Below the pieces are notes generated by a model. That model saw only the letters and a list, made by a program, of their open reading frames with translations. It was not told where the DNA came from and ran no database searches. This document shows, piece after piece, positions 41,824 to 52,014 of a stretch of 64,000 nucleotides of DNA; the stretch's first letter is position 1; the number at the start of each line of letters is the position of its first letter. This DNA comes from Craspedostauros australis. Lineage: Eukaryota; Bacillariophyta; Bacillariophyceae; Mastogloiales; Achnanthaceae. The position numbers and the translations under genes were made by a program. Location of the stretch: assembly GCA_026770025.1 (NCBI GenBank), contig JAMXDE010000008.1, forward strand, positions 744,001 through 808,000, in the 5' to 3' direction.

Positions 41824-43098
41824 TCACTGAACCAACCGATTGCGATCAAACCGCCCACGCTGACTCGGCGGCGCGTCAACGACCCCATCCTCTTTGGCCG
41901 GATACAAGGCGCCGAGACCATGCATCATGCCCATATGGAATTCCCCGGCGTACAGTTCCCCCGACTCGAACCGCGCCACGCCAACACCATGCGGAATCAG
42001 CGTGTGCGGATCGTCTGGCAGCGTCGTCGTGGGGCCGCTGTACCGCACCGTCTCGTCGCGCATTTGGACGAAGTGGTTGCGCACGCGTTGTGGTGACGAC
42101 GTTGATAGCGGGGAGACGGCGCTGTGTTGCGGCGCCGTGTTCAATCGGCGCGGCGGTGTGCTGTACGCAGTCGATGGCAGGCTCGTCGTCACGTTGTTCT
42201 TGGGGCTGCGTGAGCTGCTCGTGGTGGCAGCCGTGTCCACACTGCTCGTTCGAAGAAATCGGTGATTGCTTGTTTTCGTTGGTGATTCTGGCGGGTCCGA
42301 CCTGCCACGCGGTTTGGAGATGGGACTCTCGGTTACGTATCGTGGCGCTTCCACGTACATGCGAGCGACCGTCAAATCGACGGCGTTGCCTGTCTTGTGC
42401 TTTGGTTTCTGCGTCAGTTGAGGCGGTGCAAGTCTGTCTCGCGCTTGCTTCGATATTTGTGGCGGCCATTCCAATTCGTCGTCCATGATAGCAAGCGTTT
42501 GTTGGCGGTGCCGCAGAAGCGACGACCTGTGCTCCACGGCCTGCTGCACTTGATCCTCCTTGCTCTCCTCCAGCAGAGTCCGAACCATGCGGCGGTACGA
42601 CTGCTCCTGCTGCTGCAGGAAGGAATTGCGGTTGCGCAGCTGGTTCATCTCCTGCTCCATCCTGGAGATGGTCTCGTTCTGCCGTTCGATCAACGCCAGC
42701 TGATGCCGGATCTGATTCTGATTCTCGACGCAGCATGGCCGTCTGATTGGCACCTCCTGCTCATCGTGTGACTGCGAAAGATCGATGACGTGTTCCGGTC
42801 GGGGACTCTTCGATCGACGCCAGAAGGCGCGGCGAGACTTGGATTTGCTTTTCGAAGCGCGAAAGTCCTTGGTGCTCGCGATTGGGTTGGACGTTGGTGG
42901 TTCCATGCCTCTGGAAGCCTGCGGCGTCACGACGGGCCGGGACGTCACATGGCGATCTGGTTTGGGATCCGCGCTCTTGCGTTGGGCGGCATAGATGCCT
43001 CGGTTGGGCGCAACACCGCGAGGCTCTCGTCGACGCGATGGTTGCGAAGGTGGTTCCGGAGTCGACCACAACGTCACCAGCCATCCCAGGAAGTCCAT
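41824..43098 (-). CDS. Short-array MORN protein with Cys/coiled-coil module, copy 2
   Basis: 424 residues, ATG at 43098. A short hydrophobic start (MDFLGWLVTLW) is followed by a basic Arg/Lys/Ser region (to about 105). Cys122-Cys123 precede a long coiled coil, about 125-185 (ALIERQNETISRMEQEMNQL). The C-terminal block from about 352 has VRYSGPTTTLPDDPHTLIPH, VGVARFESGELYAGEF and HGLGALYP, ending QRGRFDRNRLVQ. It matches copy 1 across the MORN block and the QRGRF ending and is the most compact of the three. It lies 756 bp upstream of copy 1 on the same strand, consistent with tandem duplication. Function unknown. Confidence 0.85.
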   Translation of the reverse strand: MDFLGWLVTLWSTPEPPSQPSRRREPRGVAPNRGIYAAQRKSADPKPDRHVTSRPVVTPQASRGMEPPTSNPIASTKDFRASKSKSKSRRAFWRRSKSPRPEHVIDLSQSHDEQEVPIRRPCCVENQNQIRHQLALIERQNETISRMEQEMNQLRNRNSFLQQQEQSYRRMVRTLLEESKEDQVQQAVEHRSSLLRHRQQTLAIMDDELEWPPQISKQARDRLAPPQLTQKPKHKTGNAVDLTVARMYVEAPRYVTESPISKPRGRSDPPESPTKTSNHRFLRTSSVDTAATTSSSRSPKNNVTTSLPSTAYSTPPRRLNTAPQHSAVSPLSTSSPQRVRNHFVQMRDETVRYSGPTTTLPDDPHTLIPHGVGVARFESGELYAGEFHMGMMHGLGALYPAKEDGVVDAPPSQRGRFDRNRLVQ

Positions 43099-44309
43099 TG
43101 CACTGTGATTCTGTGTTTGCAGTGTTGTTGATTCTGTGTTGATGTTGTGATGGTGAAGTATCTGAGCTATGACAGCGACGATGGCAGTGACAACAGCACG
43201 GGCATCAAGCGTCGGAGCGACGAATTGGACGAGGAAGTGGGTTGCATGTAACCAGGAGTTCCAGTGTCATTCGTGAGAGGCCCGTTGGTTACCCTTCACG
43301 CTGATGGTGAAGCGTACTCGTCCTGTGACAGTCTGCGATTATATTGACAAGGCGAAGCCTGATTCAATTTGAAAGCAGCAGGAGTATGGAAGAGGAAGAA
43401 CGGTATCATCCCACATGCCATCTATCCTCACTGCCTCCTGTGCGAACATTGTATCCACGCATGCACGCATCGATGGCCATGAAGACGATCTGTTTCGCAA
43501 AAACCTGGAAGAATTGTGACGTTGGACAGCCGTTGGGGTGCGCTCTGAATCGTCGAAAACGTGACATGATGCGAAGCTCGGTGTAAAATCCGGACACATG
43601 CGCGCAAGACTCATCGGAATGCCACATGTTTGGAAACTGAGGTGCGTGATGGGATGAACGGTTTTACACGACCGTATGGATGAGGTGGGCATACCAGAAC
43701 GTGCCTCATGCCAATTCAACTGAAGACGTCTGTCGACATGGAGCTGGAATCAGGCAGATGCTCGTCAGATGGGAATGAAGTACTGGCAGGTCTGTTGCTC
43801 TGGGGGGCTCCTGTGCGTCATCTCCTTATCATTCATACTCGTATGCGTGCAGATGGAGAATGCACAGAGTGCTCGAATAGTAATCAATCTCAATGGATAC
43901 GTAGAGTATTAGATAGTTTGCAGATAACTATGATAGAATCCGGCAAGCCGTTGATGTGCCAGCCGAAAATCCGAGCGCATGGATGGGTCCAGTCGCCAAT
44001 ACGTCCTTGCCGTTCGCACGATGAACGACAAGTGATGGATGCGCGATCCGATCATTGATTGGAAATGAAGATGATGGCGGTGCATTTCGCCGATTATTCA
44101 AATGGGAGAGGTGAATCGATAGAGCAGATTGCTCGACAGCGACAGAGGCGGTTGCTTCATGAACCTTCCTCCGTCACCTTCCTATCTCCCATTGTATAAT
44201 GTGATAGGTACTATGTGGAAAACCTGCGTCAGCTTGTGCGTCGCAAGGGGGACGCAGTTGATGAGATCGCGGCTAAGTTGCGCGGAATTGGAGCATGCAA
44301 CCAGCCAAC
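43099..44309. other. Intergenic region, no gene seen
   Basis: 1.2 kb between minus-strand genes. Candidate frames up to 126 codons lack recognisable sequence. Confidence 0.5.
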
Positions 44310-45398
44310 TTACTGGCTCATGTCTTCACCGTCGCTGCCAATCGTGTCCTCTTCTGCCTGGATCTCGATGGAGTTCTCTTCTGGAATAGTGGAGCAACCG
44401 ATCTCAACCCCAAAGTCTTCCGACACGATCGTGGTGAACTGGTGGAAGCTTGTTCTCTGTGTGAGCTCGAAGATCTCTTCTATCTCTGTGTCTTCCTCTG
44501 TCTCTTCACGTTGCTCCTCCTCTTGCTGCTGCTCGTTCGTAACCTCTTCTTCCTCCATCAGCGAGCTGACGGTGTACTTATCGTCAACCTCCGTTGGCTC
44601 TGCAACCTCAACTTGCTGTTCCTCCTCCGAATCGCTGGCGTCGTCTGCCACGGTCTCGTCGTCCGTCTCGGCATCCATATCCACAAGGGACTTGATCACT
44701 GGCTCCACGACGGGTTCCACAACTGGCTCCACAACTGGCTCCTCGATGGGTTTCTCAACTGGCTGAGCCTTGGCCTTGGATCCAATTTGCACCCTGTCGA
44801 TGGTGAAGTTCCACGACCAACCACCCTTCAAATCCGAGAGCGATGGTTTGGAGGGAGATTTCTTCGTTGGGGCAGTGGTCTTGGTGACGACGGTGGGGCT
44901 AGCGACGGGCACCTCGACGACGGGCACCTCGACGACAGGCGGCTCTTCCACCACTTCCTCCGTCACAACGACTTCCTCCTTGTTCGCACGCTTACGCTCG
45001 GCCGCCTTGGCCTTGGCACGCTGCACGAGCGCCTGTGTGGAACCGCGCAGACCGTTGACCTCTTCCTCGAGCTTGCGAATCAAATCGGCCTGCCTGTAGA
45101 TCATGAGCTCCTTGATGCTGTCGTCGTTGGGATTGAGGCCAGCATCGAAGCTGTCTGCGACTGGCACGACGCGCTTGTGAATGGCGGCCGGTGGATCATG
45201 GCAGACGGTGCGGCGCGGGTAGCCGAACTCTTGCTTGGTGTCGGCAGGGATGCGCGTTCCGGCCGCTCGTCTCTCTTCGACGAGCTCGAGGATGCTCTTT
45301 GGTGCAGCCTTGATCTCCTCTGGGGTTGGGTCGGCCTCGACGTCGGTTGGGAGCGACGTGGTGGTGCTGAAGCACGGCATGAAGGCGACGTTGATCAT
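44310..45398 (-). CDS. Coiled-coil, Val/Glu/Pro-rich protein, unknown
   Basis: 362 residues from ATG at 45398; the frame runs about 300 bp further upstream but without an ATG. An ordered-looking start (PKSILELVEERRAAGTRIPA, EFGYPRRTVCHDPP) leads to a predicted coiled coil at about 93-142 (LMIYRQADLIRKLEEEVNGL, then Ala/Lys/Arg). A Val/Glu/Pro region with two VVEVPV repeats follows. A short island (LKGGWSWNFTIDRVQIGSKA, about 200) precedes four to five E-P-V-V repeats and a long Glu-rich tail. It resembles a filamentous or scaffold protein. I do not recognise a family. It lies between two short-array MORN genes on the same strand. Confidence 0.72.
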   Translation of the reverse strand: MINVAFMPCFSTTTSLPTDVEADPTPEEIKAAPKSILELVEERRAAGTRIPADTKQEFGYPRRTVCHDPPAAIHKRVVPVADSFDAGLNPNDDSIKELMIYRQADLIRKLEEEVNGLRGSTQALVQRAKAKAAERKRANKEEVVVTEEVVEEPPVVEVPVVEVPVASPTVVTKTTAPTKKSPSKPSLSDLKGGWSWNFTIDRVQIGSKAKAQPVEKPIEEPVVEPVVEPVVEPVIKSLVDMDAETDDETVADDASDSEEEQQVEVAEPTEVDDKYTVSSLMEEEEVTNEQQQEEEQREETEEDTEIEEIFELTQRTSFHQFTTIVSEDFGVEIGCSTIPEENSIEIQAEEDTIGSDGEDMSQ

Positions 45399-46204
45399 GA
45401 TTGCAGAGGGTGAGAGGGTGATGGATCGGCGATGGATGGGTGATGGAGATAGAAGTGGGGAATGGAAATAGAGTGGGAAAGATGTGAAGTTTCTTGAAAC
45501 AATGAATGTCAAGGTTGGAAGGTGACTTGGTTCGCTTGTTGTGTTTGTGCTGTTTGTGTTTGTGTCTGTTGCAGTGTTGGTTGTTATGAAGATCTCACCA
45601 CTGATGAGGATGCCGCTGCCGCTGATGATGCGCAAGTGCGCTGAGAATGATGGTGAAGTTCCACCATGGAATTTTGCCAGATCCGTCCGAACCACGAAGT
45701 TTTCACGTTGCGGAGAGAGGAGATGGCGAGTGACGAAACCAACAAAAATCTTGGCGGTTGGGAGCCGATGTTCTCGTCAAATTTATCGAAGCATGCGCAG
45801 CTCAACCGACAACGCGTCATAGTGAGAGCGCGCGCGGTTCCGCATCATACAAAGTTTTGTGTGTGGTCAATGTCGAATCGTTGAAAATTAGAAATTCACA
45901 CATACAACAGTGTGCGCGCAACGAATCTGCAGAGGTTCTCGCTCGGCTTGGCGCCAAAATGTCCACGACAAAAAACTTGAGCATGCTTCCCATAAATTCA
46001 CTTTCTTCCTCCTCTTGGAGCGGTACTTTTGTGCATGTGTGGAAATGTGATTGGCATGTCGGTCAGTGGTGATGTGAAGTGGAATAGATGTGCTGCTACT
46101 ATTACAGGTTTGCAAGTTAGGCAAAGTGATGGCACCTCCAAGAGGCCAAACACAAATAGCGAAGATCAGGCCGCCGTGAACGGACGTTGATCCTTACATG
46201 CAAG
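45399..46204. other. Intergenic region, no gene seen
   Basis: 806 bp between minus-strand genes. Overlapping frames of 72-104 codons on the plus strand are unrecognised. Confidence 0.5.
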
Positions 46205-48721
46205 CTAGCCCTTCTTGGTTGGAGCCAGCGACGTCCATGTCTGGCGAGATACCTGCCCATCCATTCCGACGATGCTGCAGTAGGTCTTGTCTCGTTGACC
46301 GTATGCTCCTCCTCGAGGTCGTCGGTGTTGCTGTCGTTGTTCCTGCTTCTGCTGCTCTTCCTGTTTGTTCTTCAAGCTGATTTTGTTGACACTTGTCTTC
46401 TTGACGCTACAGCTGGTTGTGCCAATGCTCTCGCTCTTGGGTAGCACCTGGGCTCGACGACTGCTCGCCGGATACAACGTGCCATGACCATGCATCTGTC
46501 CTCTGTGGAATTCTCCCAAGTACAGATCGCCCGATTCGAAACGGGCAACCCCCGCGCCCTCTGGCATCCATTGATCGGACTGATGGAGGGCGGGTCCGCA
46601 GTACTTGGCAGGACGGTTGTTGATCATGATGGAAACGTGTCGCACGCGCTCCACAGTAAGCACGGGCGCACGTTCATCACTTTGCTCTATTGTCTGGTCC
46701 TTGTTGGCGTTATCACGCGGGCTCTCATCAGACTGCGATGTGCAGGCTGATGGCGGCAACGACGATTGTGATACCGACATGGCTGCCGTGACCGCTGTGT
46801 TGTCAGCGCGGTCTTCTTCGAAGGAATCCTCGGCGACAGAATCGGCATAGGGCTGTGCTGGTTCCTTGAGGTGATGAGGCGTGGTCACGTCATCGTCGTT
46901 GGCTTTATCAGTCGTGCTTCTCGCAGTGTTGATGGAGTCGGAGCTGTCTGAATCGACGTTGGCGGCTCGTTCGCTCTCGTCGACTATCGGTGAGGTTGGA
47001 ACGGAGGAAGCCGACGTGGTTGCTGAAGTATGTTGAGAGGAGATGTCGCTTGGCTGGGATTGAATGACGTCGTTGGTGATCTCACCACGCCCTGCCTCGC
47101 AGGTTCCACTCTCGCAACAAGACGCGAGGATGTCTTCCTGCGGCAAAGGCCGGGATTGATCATCGTTCTCCAACTCGCAGTCATCCGTCTGCGTCGCTGT
47201 AAATGTAGACGTTGTCACCGGCTCGTGCTTCCTTCGGTGCTTCTTCGCTTGCTGCTTGAGCTGTCGGATGGTCTTCTCGAGTTCTTGGATGCGATCCTGC
47301 TGCCTTGCCACGAGTAGCGAGAGCTGCACCATGGCCTGGTCCTTGCCTTCACAATCCATGCAATCGCTCATGCTTTGCGATGTTGCCGACACCAACGACA
47401 TCGATGATGTTGATACGGATGCTGACGGAGACGCAGAACAGCAGGAAGGCTGAGTCGGACCTGACGCAGTGTCTTGGAGCATGGCGTCCATCTCCACGAT
47501 GCACTCGTACTTGTGAATGCTCTGATGCTTGCCGCCTTCCTTGTCATGACGGATGGACGGCTGCGGGCTTCCATCGAAGTTGCTTGTCTCGGTCCTGTCA
47601 GCATTGAAGCCATGACACTGTTCCCTTGCGATGTCCTGATGAATCTCATCGGCCCAGACAGAAAGGGAGCTTTGGTCCACGAGGTGATGGTCGCTGGTTT
47701 CGTTGGGATGGGTTATGGTTGGCATCATGAGATTGGCGCTTGGTGCGTCATCGACCTGGTTCATTGCTTTGGACACATCGCTGCTCTCACTGTTGCTGTC
47801 CAGGTCAGAACTGGTGCCGGGATGTGCAGTGTGGTTACTCTTGGCCACCATACAACCGGGCGATGGTGACGGCGATGCGGTGCTGACGGAGGCAGTACCT
47901 TCCAGCTGTTCCAACGGACGAGGATGGACAATTTGCTTGGGATGTGGCCGTGATGATGGGCTTCTCAGGACGTCCGAAAGAATGTCTTCTGGAGTGGGAA
48001 TGGGATCCACAAGATCGTGGATGCAGATGCTGGGAGAATCGCATTCCTGCTCAGCTTCGTTTGCTGTTTCGTCTACGTCAACGTCAACGTCATTCAGCTG
48101 CTCATGACCGTGGCTTTGCTGCTCCTCGACCTGATCCTCGCTGTTGCTGTCAACGGTGCGAATCTTGTGAAAGATGCATGAGAGAGCAACGGAGCTGAAA
48201 TCGTCGTCGTCGTCATACATATTGGACTCAGCATGATGATGGTGCTCGATGATCGCCGGGATGCCAGCGAGGTTCTGCGACGGGATGGATGCGGATGCAG
48301 ACGCAGATGCCAAAGATGGAATTGAGAGCGATCTCAGGATGTGATGGATACATCGAGGAGATTCCGAACCATGCAACGGTGTTTGCTCTTGTGCGCCTTG
48401 GCTCTCATCGTCAATATCTTCGCAATGGTAGGAGTCAACTTCCTCCAAAGGAGTATCGCATGGGGTGCCTTGCGCAATTGTTGCTAGTGCACCATCTGTT
48501 GGTGGAGCTGATGTGTTGTTGTCTGACTCTGGTGCAGACGATGATGAGCTGGTTCGCGATTGCGTCGTGAGCGTTGATGTAGACGACGCGATGGACACAG
48601 GCGATGTGTCGCCGGTTGCCATCGCAGGCAATGTTGGATACATGGATGCAAACCCAAATGCAGAGCCCTTGGTTGTCATCATCGCCATCGACACAAGCGA
48701 TGATTGCGGATTGCGCAACAT
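46205..48721 (-). CDS. Short-array MORN protein with Cys/coiled-coil module, copy 3
   Basis: 838 residues, ATG at 48721 (several further Met codons follow, so the start could be a little downstream). Long disordered N-terminal half with Ser/Thr, His and Asp-Val runs. CMDCEGKD precedes a coiled coil at about 455-500 (LLVARQQDRIQELEKTIRQL). A second acidic spacer leads to the C-terminal MORN block at about 700-760: AKYCGPALHQSDQWMPEGAG, VARFESGDLYLGEF, GQMHGHGTLYP. Unlike copies 1 and 2 it lacks the QRGRF ending and instead has a Gln/Lys-rich tail of about 65 residues. It is the most diverged of the three. A scaffold role is inferred from architecture only. Confidence 0.82.
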   Translation of the reverse strand: MLRNPQSSLVSMAMMTTKGSAFGFASMYPTLPAMATGDTSPVSIASSTSTLTTQSRTSSSSSAPESDNNTSAPPTDGALATIAQGTPCDTPLEEVDSYHCEDIDDESQGAQEQTPLHGSESPRCIHHILRSLSIPSLASASASASIPSQNLAGIPAIIEHHHHAESNMYDDDDDFSSVALSCIFHKIRTVDSNSEDQVEEQQSHGHEQLNDVDVDVDETANEAEQECDSPSICIHDLVDPIPTPEDILSDVLRSPSSRPHPKQIVHPRPLEQLEGTASVSTASPSPSPGCMVAKSNHTAHPGTSSDLDSNSESSDVSKAMNQVDDAPSANLMMPTITHPNETSDHHLVDQSSLSVWADEIHQDIAREQCHGFNADRTETSNFDGSPQPSIRHDKEGGKHQSIHKYECIVEMDAMLQDTASGPTQPSCCSASPSASVSTSSMSLVSATSQSMSDCMDCEGKDQAMVQLSLLVARQQDRIQELEKTIRQLKQQAKKHRRKHEPVTTSTFTATQTDDCELENDDQSRPLPQEDILASCCESGTCEAGRGEITNDVIQSQPSDISSQHTSATTSASSVPTSPIVDESERAANVDSDSSDSINTARSTTDKANDDDVTTPHHLKEPAQPYADSVAEDSFEEDRADNTAVTAAMSVSQSSLPPSACTSQSDESPRDNANKDQTIEQSDERAPVLTVERVRHVSIMINNRPAKYCGPALHQSDQWMPEGAGVARFESGDLYLGEFHRGQMHGHGTLYPASSRRAQVLPKSESIGTTSCSVKKTSVNKISLKNKQEEQQKQEQRQQHRRPRGGAYGQRDKTYCSIVGMDGQVSRQTWTSLAPTKKG

Positions 48722-50646
48722 GCTTGCAGTCCGATTGGTATTCTATGTTGATGGTCGAGCGACTAGTATGTAGAGTATGAATGGATGTTGCGAAGAAGTG
48801 ATGTGATGTGAACGAGTGAGAGACATGTGTTGGTGTGAGTGATATGAATGACAAGGCTGCGTAGGAGAGAATCCAAGAAGCACACAGAGATCAAGCAGCA
48901 GCTCCATGGGACGCCCACCGCAGGATCCAATGCCGCCAACTCAACAAAGGTCATCACACTCGTAGTCCTCACTCACCTTTTTGATTGATTGATTGATTGG
49001 TTGTTGGTATGGTAAGGGTTGGCACAGCACAAGGTCTTCCGTGGGATTGCTCAAACCGAGCTGGTTCAAGCCGTTAGTCGACGGGTGCGTCAAGTGCTGT
49101 GATGCGTCGCTGCTTGTGTGCCGTCCGCCCCTTGGTCTGCGCTTTATGAGTACACTCTATCTGGAACTCGATTGCTGTCGGCGTGGTCCTACGTCTGATG
49201 TCCCGTTGCGATATGTTTCTCGGATACCGATGGTTGCCAACTGCGTGCGTATCTGTACATGCGTCGATGTGTGTTTCCAAAACCACCTCGACGATGAACA
49301 TCACAACACCACAAGAGAGACCAGCAGCGACGATGATGGCCCGCCGACGGATTTGTGCAACGGGAAGCTGTGATGCACTCCCTCGCAAGAGAGAAGATGC
49401 AAGAGCCGCAAGATGGCGGCAGTATCTCGACAGCCGATGGCCGAAAATAGAAGCCGATCCCGACTGGCGATCTGCTTCCTTGTGTTGCCCGATGATCGCC
49501 TGTGCTCGGGAAGAGTGGAAGAGCTGATGAATGAGATCCCTCGCGCCATGCAGCGCAGCCATCAACCAGGCAGCGGATCGTCCCTGTGTCGCTTTGGATG
49601 CGCTGGACTGGTACCCGTGCCGCACTCGCACGGCGCGCATCGTTGATTCCTCTCTTTCCCACCAACGCTGATGGCGCTGTTCCCGAACTGAATTCCCATG
49701 ACTTTCTCCATCCACGCATTTCTGCTCTCTTGGTTCGTTGCCACGCGTTGCGACGACATCTAATCTGCATTCCTCTATCTGGGCTGAAATCGCTTCGCTG
49801 TCGGTGACCTTTGCGCAACATGGCGCACAAGTCGGCAGCCCCATCCCGCTTCTCGTTGAAACGAAGCAGAACCCCCACAGTACCCATGCTCCTACGATCC
49901 CTCCCACGTGCGAACCACGCACTAGCAGCCGCGCGCAGATCAGAACGCCGAAAACAAGACGAGAAGGGTGGTGGGCGAAACGTCCCAACAACTCCGCTGA
50001 CACAACGTCCTCTGTCTTTTCGGGTGTCATGATGAACTGCCGTTGCGGCGGATCGCGAAGGCCATCATCAGGAACAGAACAAATTCGCATTTTGACATGT
50101 CTGGCTGGAGTTGTGTGAACGAACGAAAACTTGGAATTTTGAGACATGCTGCGACGACTCACTCGAACAAATCGAAGAAAAAGAATGTTCGAGTTGGTCA
50201 AAGTGCGTCTGTCAATAAGCTACGGAGATAAAACAAGAGTCTTGACCCACCCGTTCGATTTGCGTGGTTGATCCAACGGCGAAGAAGCATGTCACAAGTG
50301 ACAACACTCAGCATGATCATCTCTGGCTCGTATTACATGTCTAAAAGTCTGCCTTGTGCAGCTCATTCCTATTCTGATAATATTCAATTACATTTACGTC
50401 CTGTTGCTGTATCGGTGAGTCGCCGCAGTTTGCACATCAGTCAGTTTGCGTCCGCGAGTTGTATTGCAGTTGCAATCTGTCTGCTTGTTTGTTCTTCAAT
50501 CTCACCCTTGGTGCTTGCGCATTTTAGCTCTTCATTTCATTCTTTGTTTGCTGTTGTGTGAGGGTGCTGCATGTTCCATTCGCCAAGGACCTGTACTCGT
50601 AGAGAGTCTTGCAGACGTTGTGCGGTGCTTTCGTTAACAATCGAAG
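48722..50646. other. Intergenic region with a weak long frame
   Basis: 1.9 kb. A minus-strand frame of 375 codons (49074-50201) opens at TTG, is Arg/His/Cys-rich and has one hydrophobic stretch (IIVAAGLSCGVVMFIVEVVL). Its first ATGs are internal. It could be a spliced gene fragment but is not supported. (TTGA)n lies at 48980-49000. Confidence 0.4.
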
Positions 50647-52014
50647 CTACGCGAAGGTGGCATCCTTCATTGGAACGTGCTGCTGGCTCTCCGATACCTC
50701 AGCGTCGACCTTGCTGGGGTCTGTTTCCGGCGCCGTCTCATCGTCACCGAGACCCGATCTTGCCGTGGTGTCATCGCCGACTTCTGTGTCGTCGTCGTCG
50801 ATGAGCTCCAGATTCTCGGCCTCTGCGGAGATGAAGAGTTGGTTGAGATAAAAGATGATGAAAAGAAGTTGAAGTCGAAGAAGTGATTAGAATAGAATAG
50901 AGTGGAGGAGGTGAGTGCGTCGATTGGTTTCATATTGTTCCATGCGCGGCAGACTGCAGGCACAATCACAAGCAGATGGAACATCATTCTCCCAACTAAT
51001 CCAAAACACGGGCGACTTACGTTCGTTCCACCACACATTGTAGTACACGCCTCCGGCGACACTGCCTGCGACGAGGATGAGGAGAAGGAACACCTCACCC
51101 CAGTTGGTCTTTGTCGGTTTTCGCTTCATCTCCCACCCGTTGATGTTGTTGCATCCGGTCTGGTCGGCTCCGAATCGGTTGACCTCCGTGATGGCATCCC
51201 AGTAGTAGTGGCTGGTGAAGTCTGGGGCCTCGCATCGGTAGTTGGCATACGTGTACATGTCGTCGCAGAGCTCCCTCAGCTCGTATTCCTGTCCGTCCGC
51301 CTGATCGTCGTTGTCGTTCCATTCGGCACAGGGGATGCAGCTCGTGGAGACGAAGCCGCCATCGTCGTCGTACGGCAGCGACCAGCCGCCCGAGATGTCC
51401 TCAAAGGCGCTCTCTGATTTCTGGGAGCAGTATTGATCGTCGTAAACGCCGATGGTGATGTCGATTTCGTTGCTGCTGCACATCGGTCCGAGGTAGAAGT
51501 AGGAGCCGTCGTCGTTGTCCTCTGGTTCGTACTTGGCGCACTCGGCATAATCCTCGAGAGCGAAGTTGTTGTCCTGGTCGTCGCCCTGGTTCATGTTGTC
51601 CTCCTGATCCTGCAGGAAGGATTGGACGAACGTGTTCAAACCGACGGCGTAGTCGGCCGAGTTGGTGCCGTCACACCCGCCGGTGCTGTCGCTGTCGCAG
51701 GAGTCCTTGGGACACAGCCGGAAGATGACCAGCGAGTAATCCGTCTCGCCCGTGTTCTGGTTGACGACCTCCTGATCCGAAAGACATTTGATGAGCTTGA
51801 GGGAGTACAGCTGGACGAACGATTCGTTGTCTCCGCCGGCATTGTTCTGGTCCAGCCGTCTGGCTTGCTGTACGAGGTTCTGTGTGGCGGATCGCGACAT
51901 GTTCATCCTTCGCGTGTTGCTTCTGCCGATCTCATGGGTGGATGCCGCTGCCGTTCTGCTGATGGTCGCCGTGGCCAGGAGGCTGGAGAGGAGGATGGTT
52001 GGGAACTTCATCAT
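50647..52014 (-). CDS. Secreted Cys-rich type I membrane protein (two exons)
   Basis: Exon 1 is 52014-51021 and exon 2 is 50822-50647. The 198-bp intron has donor GTAAGT and acceptor CCGCAG, phase 1, creating a Gln codon (WWNE|Q|AENLELIDDDD). The product is 389 residues. Residues 1-24 are a signal peptide (MMKFPTILLSSLLATATIS). The ectodomain (about 25-305) has about 17 Cys in pairs and clusters, is rich in Asp/Asn/Gln, and includes SLVIFRLCPKDSCDSDSTGG and CIPCAEWNDND. A transmembrane helix (VFLLLILVAGSVAGGVYYNV, about 306-327) leads to an acidic cytoplasmic tail of about 60 residues. I recall similar diatom membrane proteins with no assigned function. The spliced model explains an otherwise odd read-through tail, which supports it. 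Confidence 0.85.
50823..51020 (-). other. Intron of the type I membrane protein gene
   Basis: 198 bp, GTAAGT...CCGCAG, just after the transmembrane codons. Retention would replace the acidic cytoplasmic tail with an unrelated read-through sequence of roughly 50 residues. Confidence 0.8.

Noticed and set aside
44310-45695. Longer 461-residue form of the coiled-coil protein
   Set aside because: It starts at GTG and there is no ATG before 45398; the extra part looks like UTR.
49074-50201. 375-codon minus-strand open frame as a gene
   Set aside because: It opens at TTG, its first ATGs are internal, the composition is Arg/His/Cys-rich like random frames, and a different frame of 232 codons overlaps it. 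No motif is recognised.
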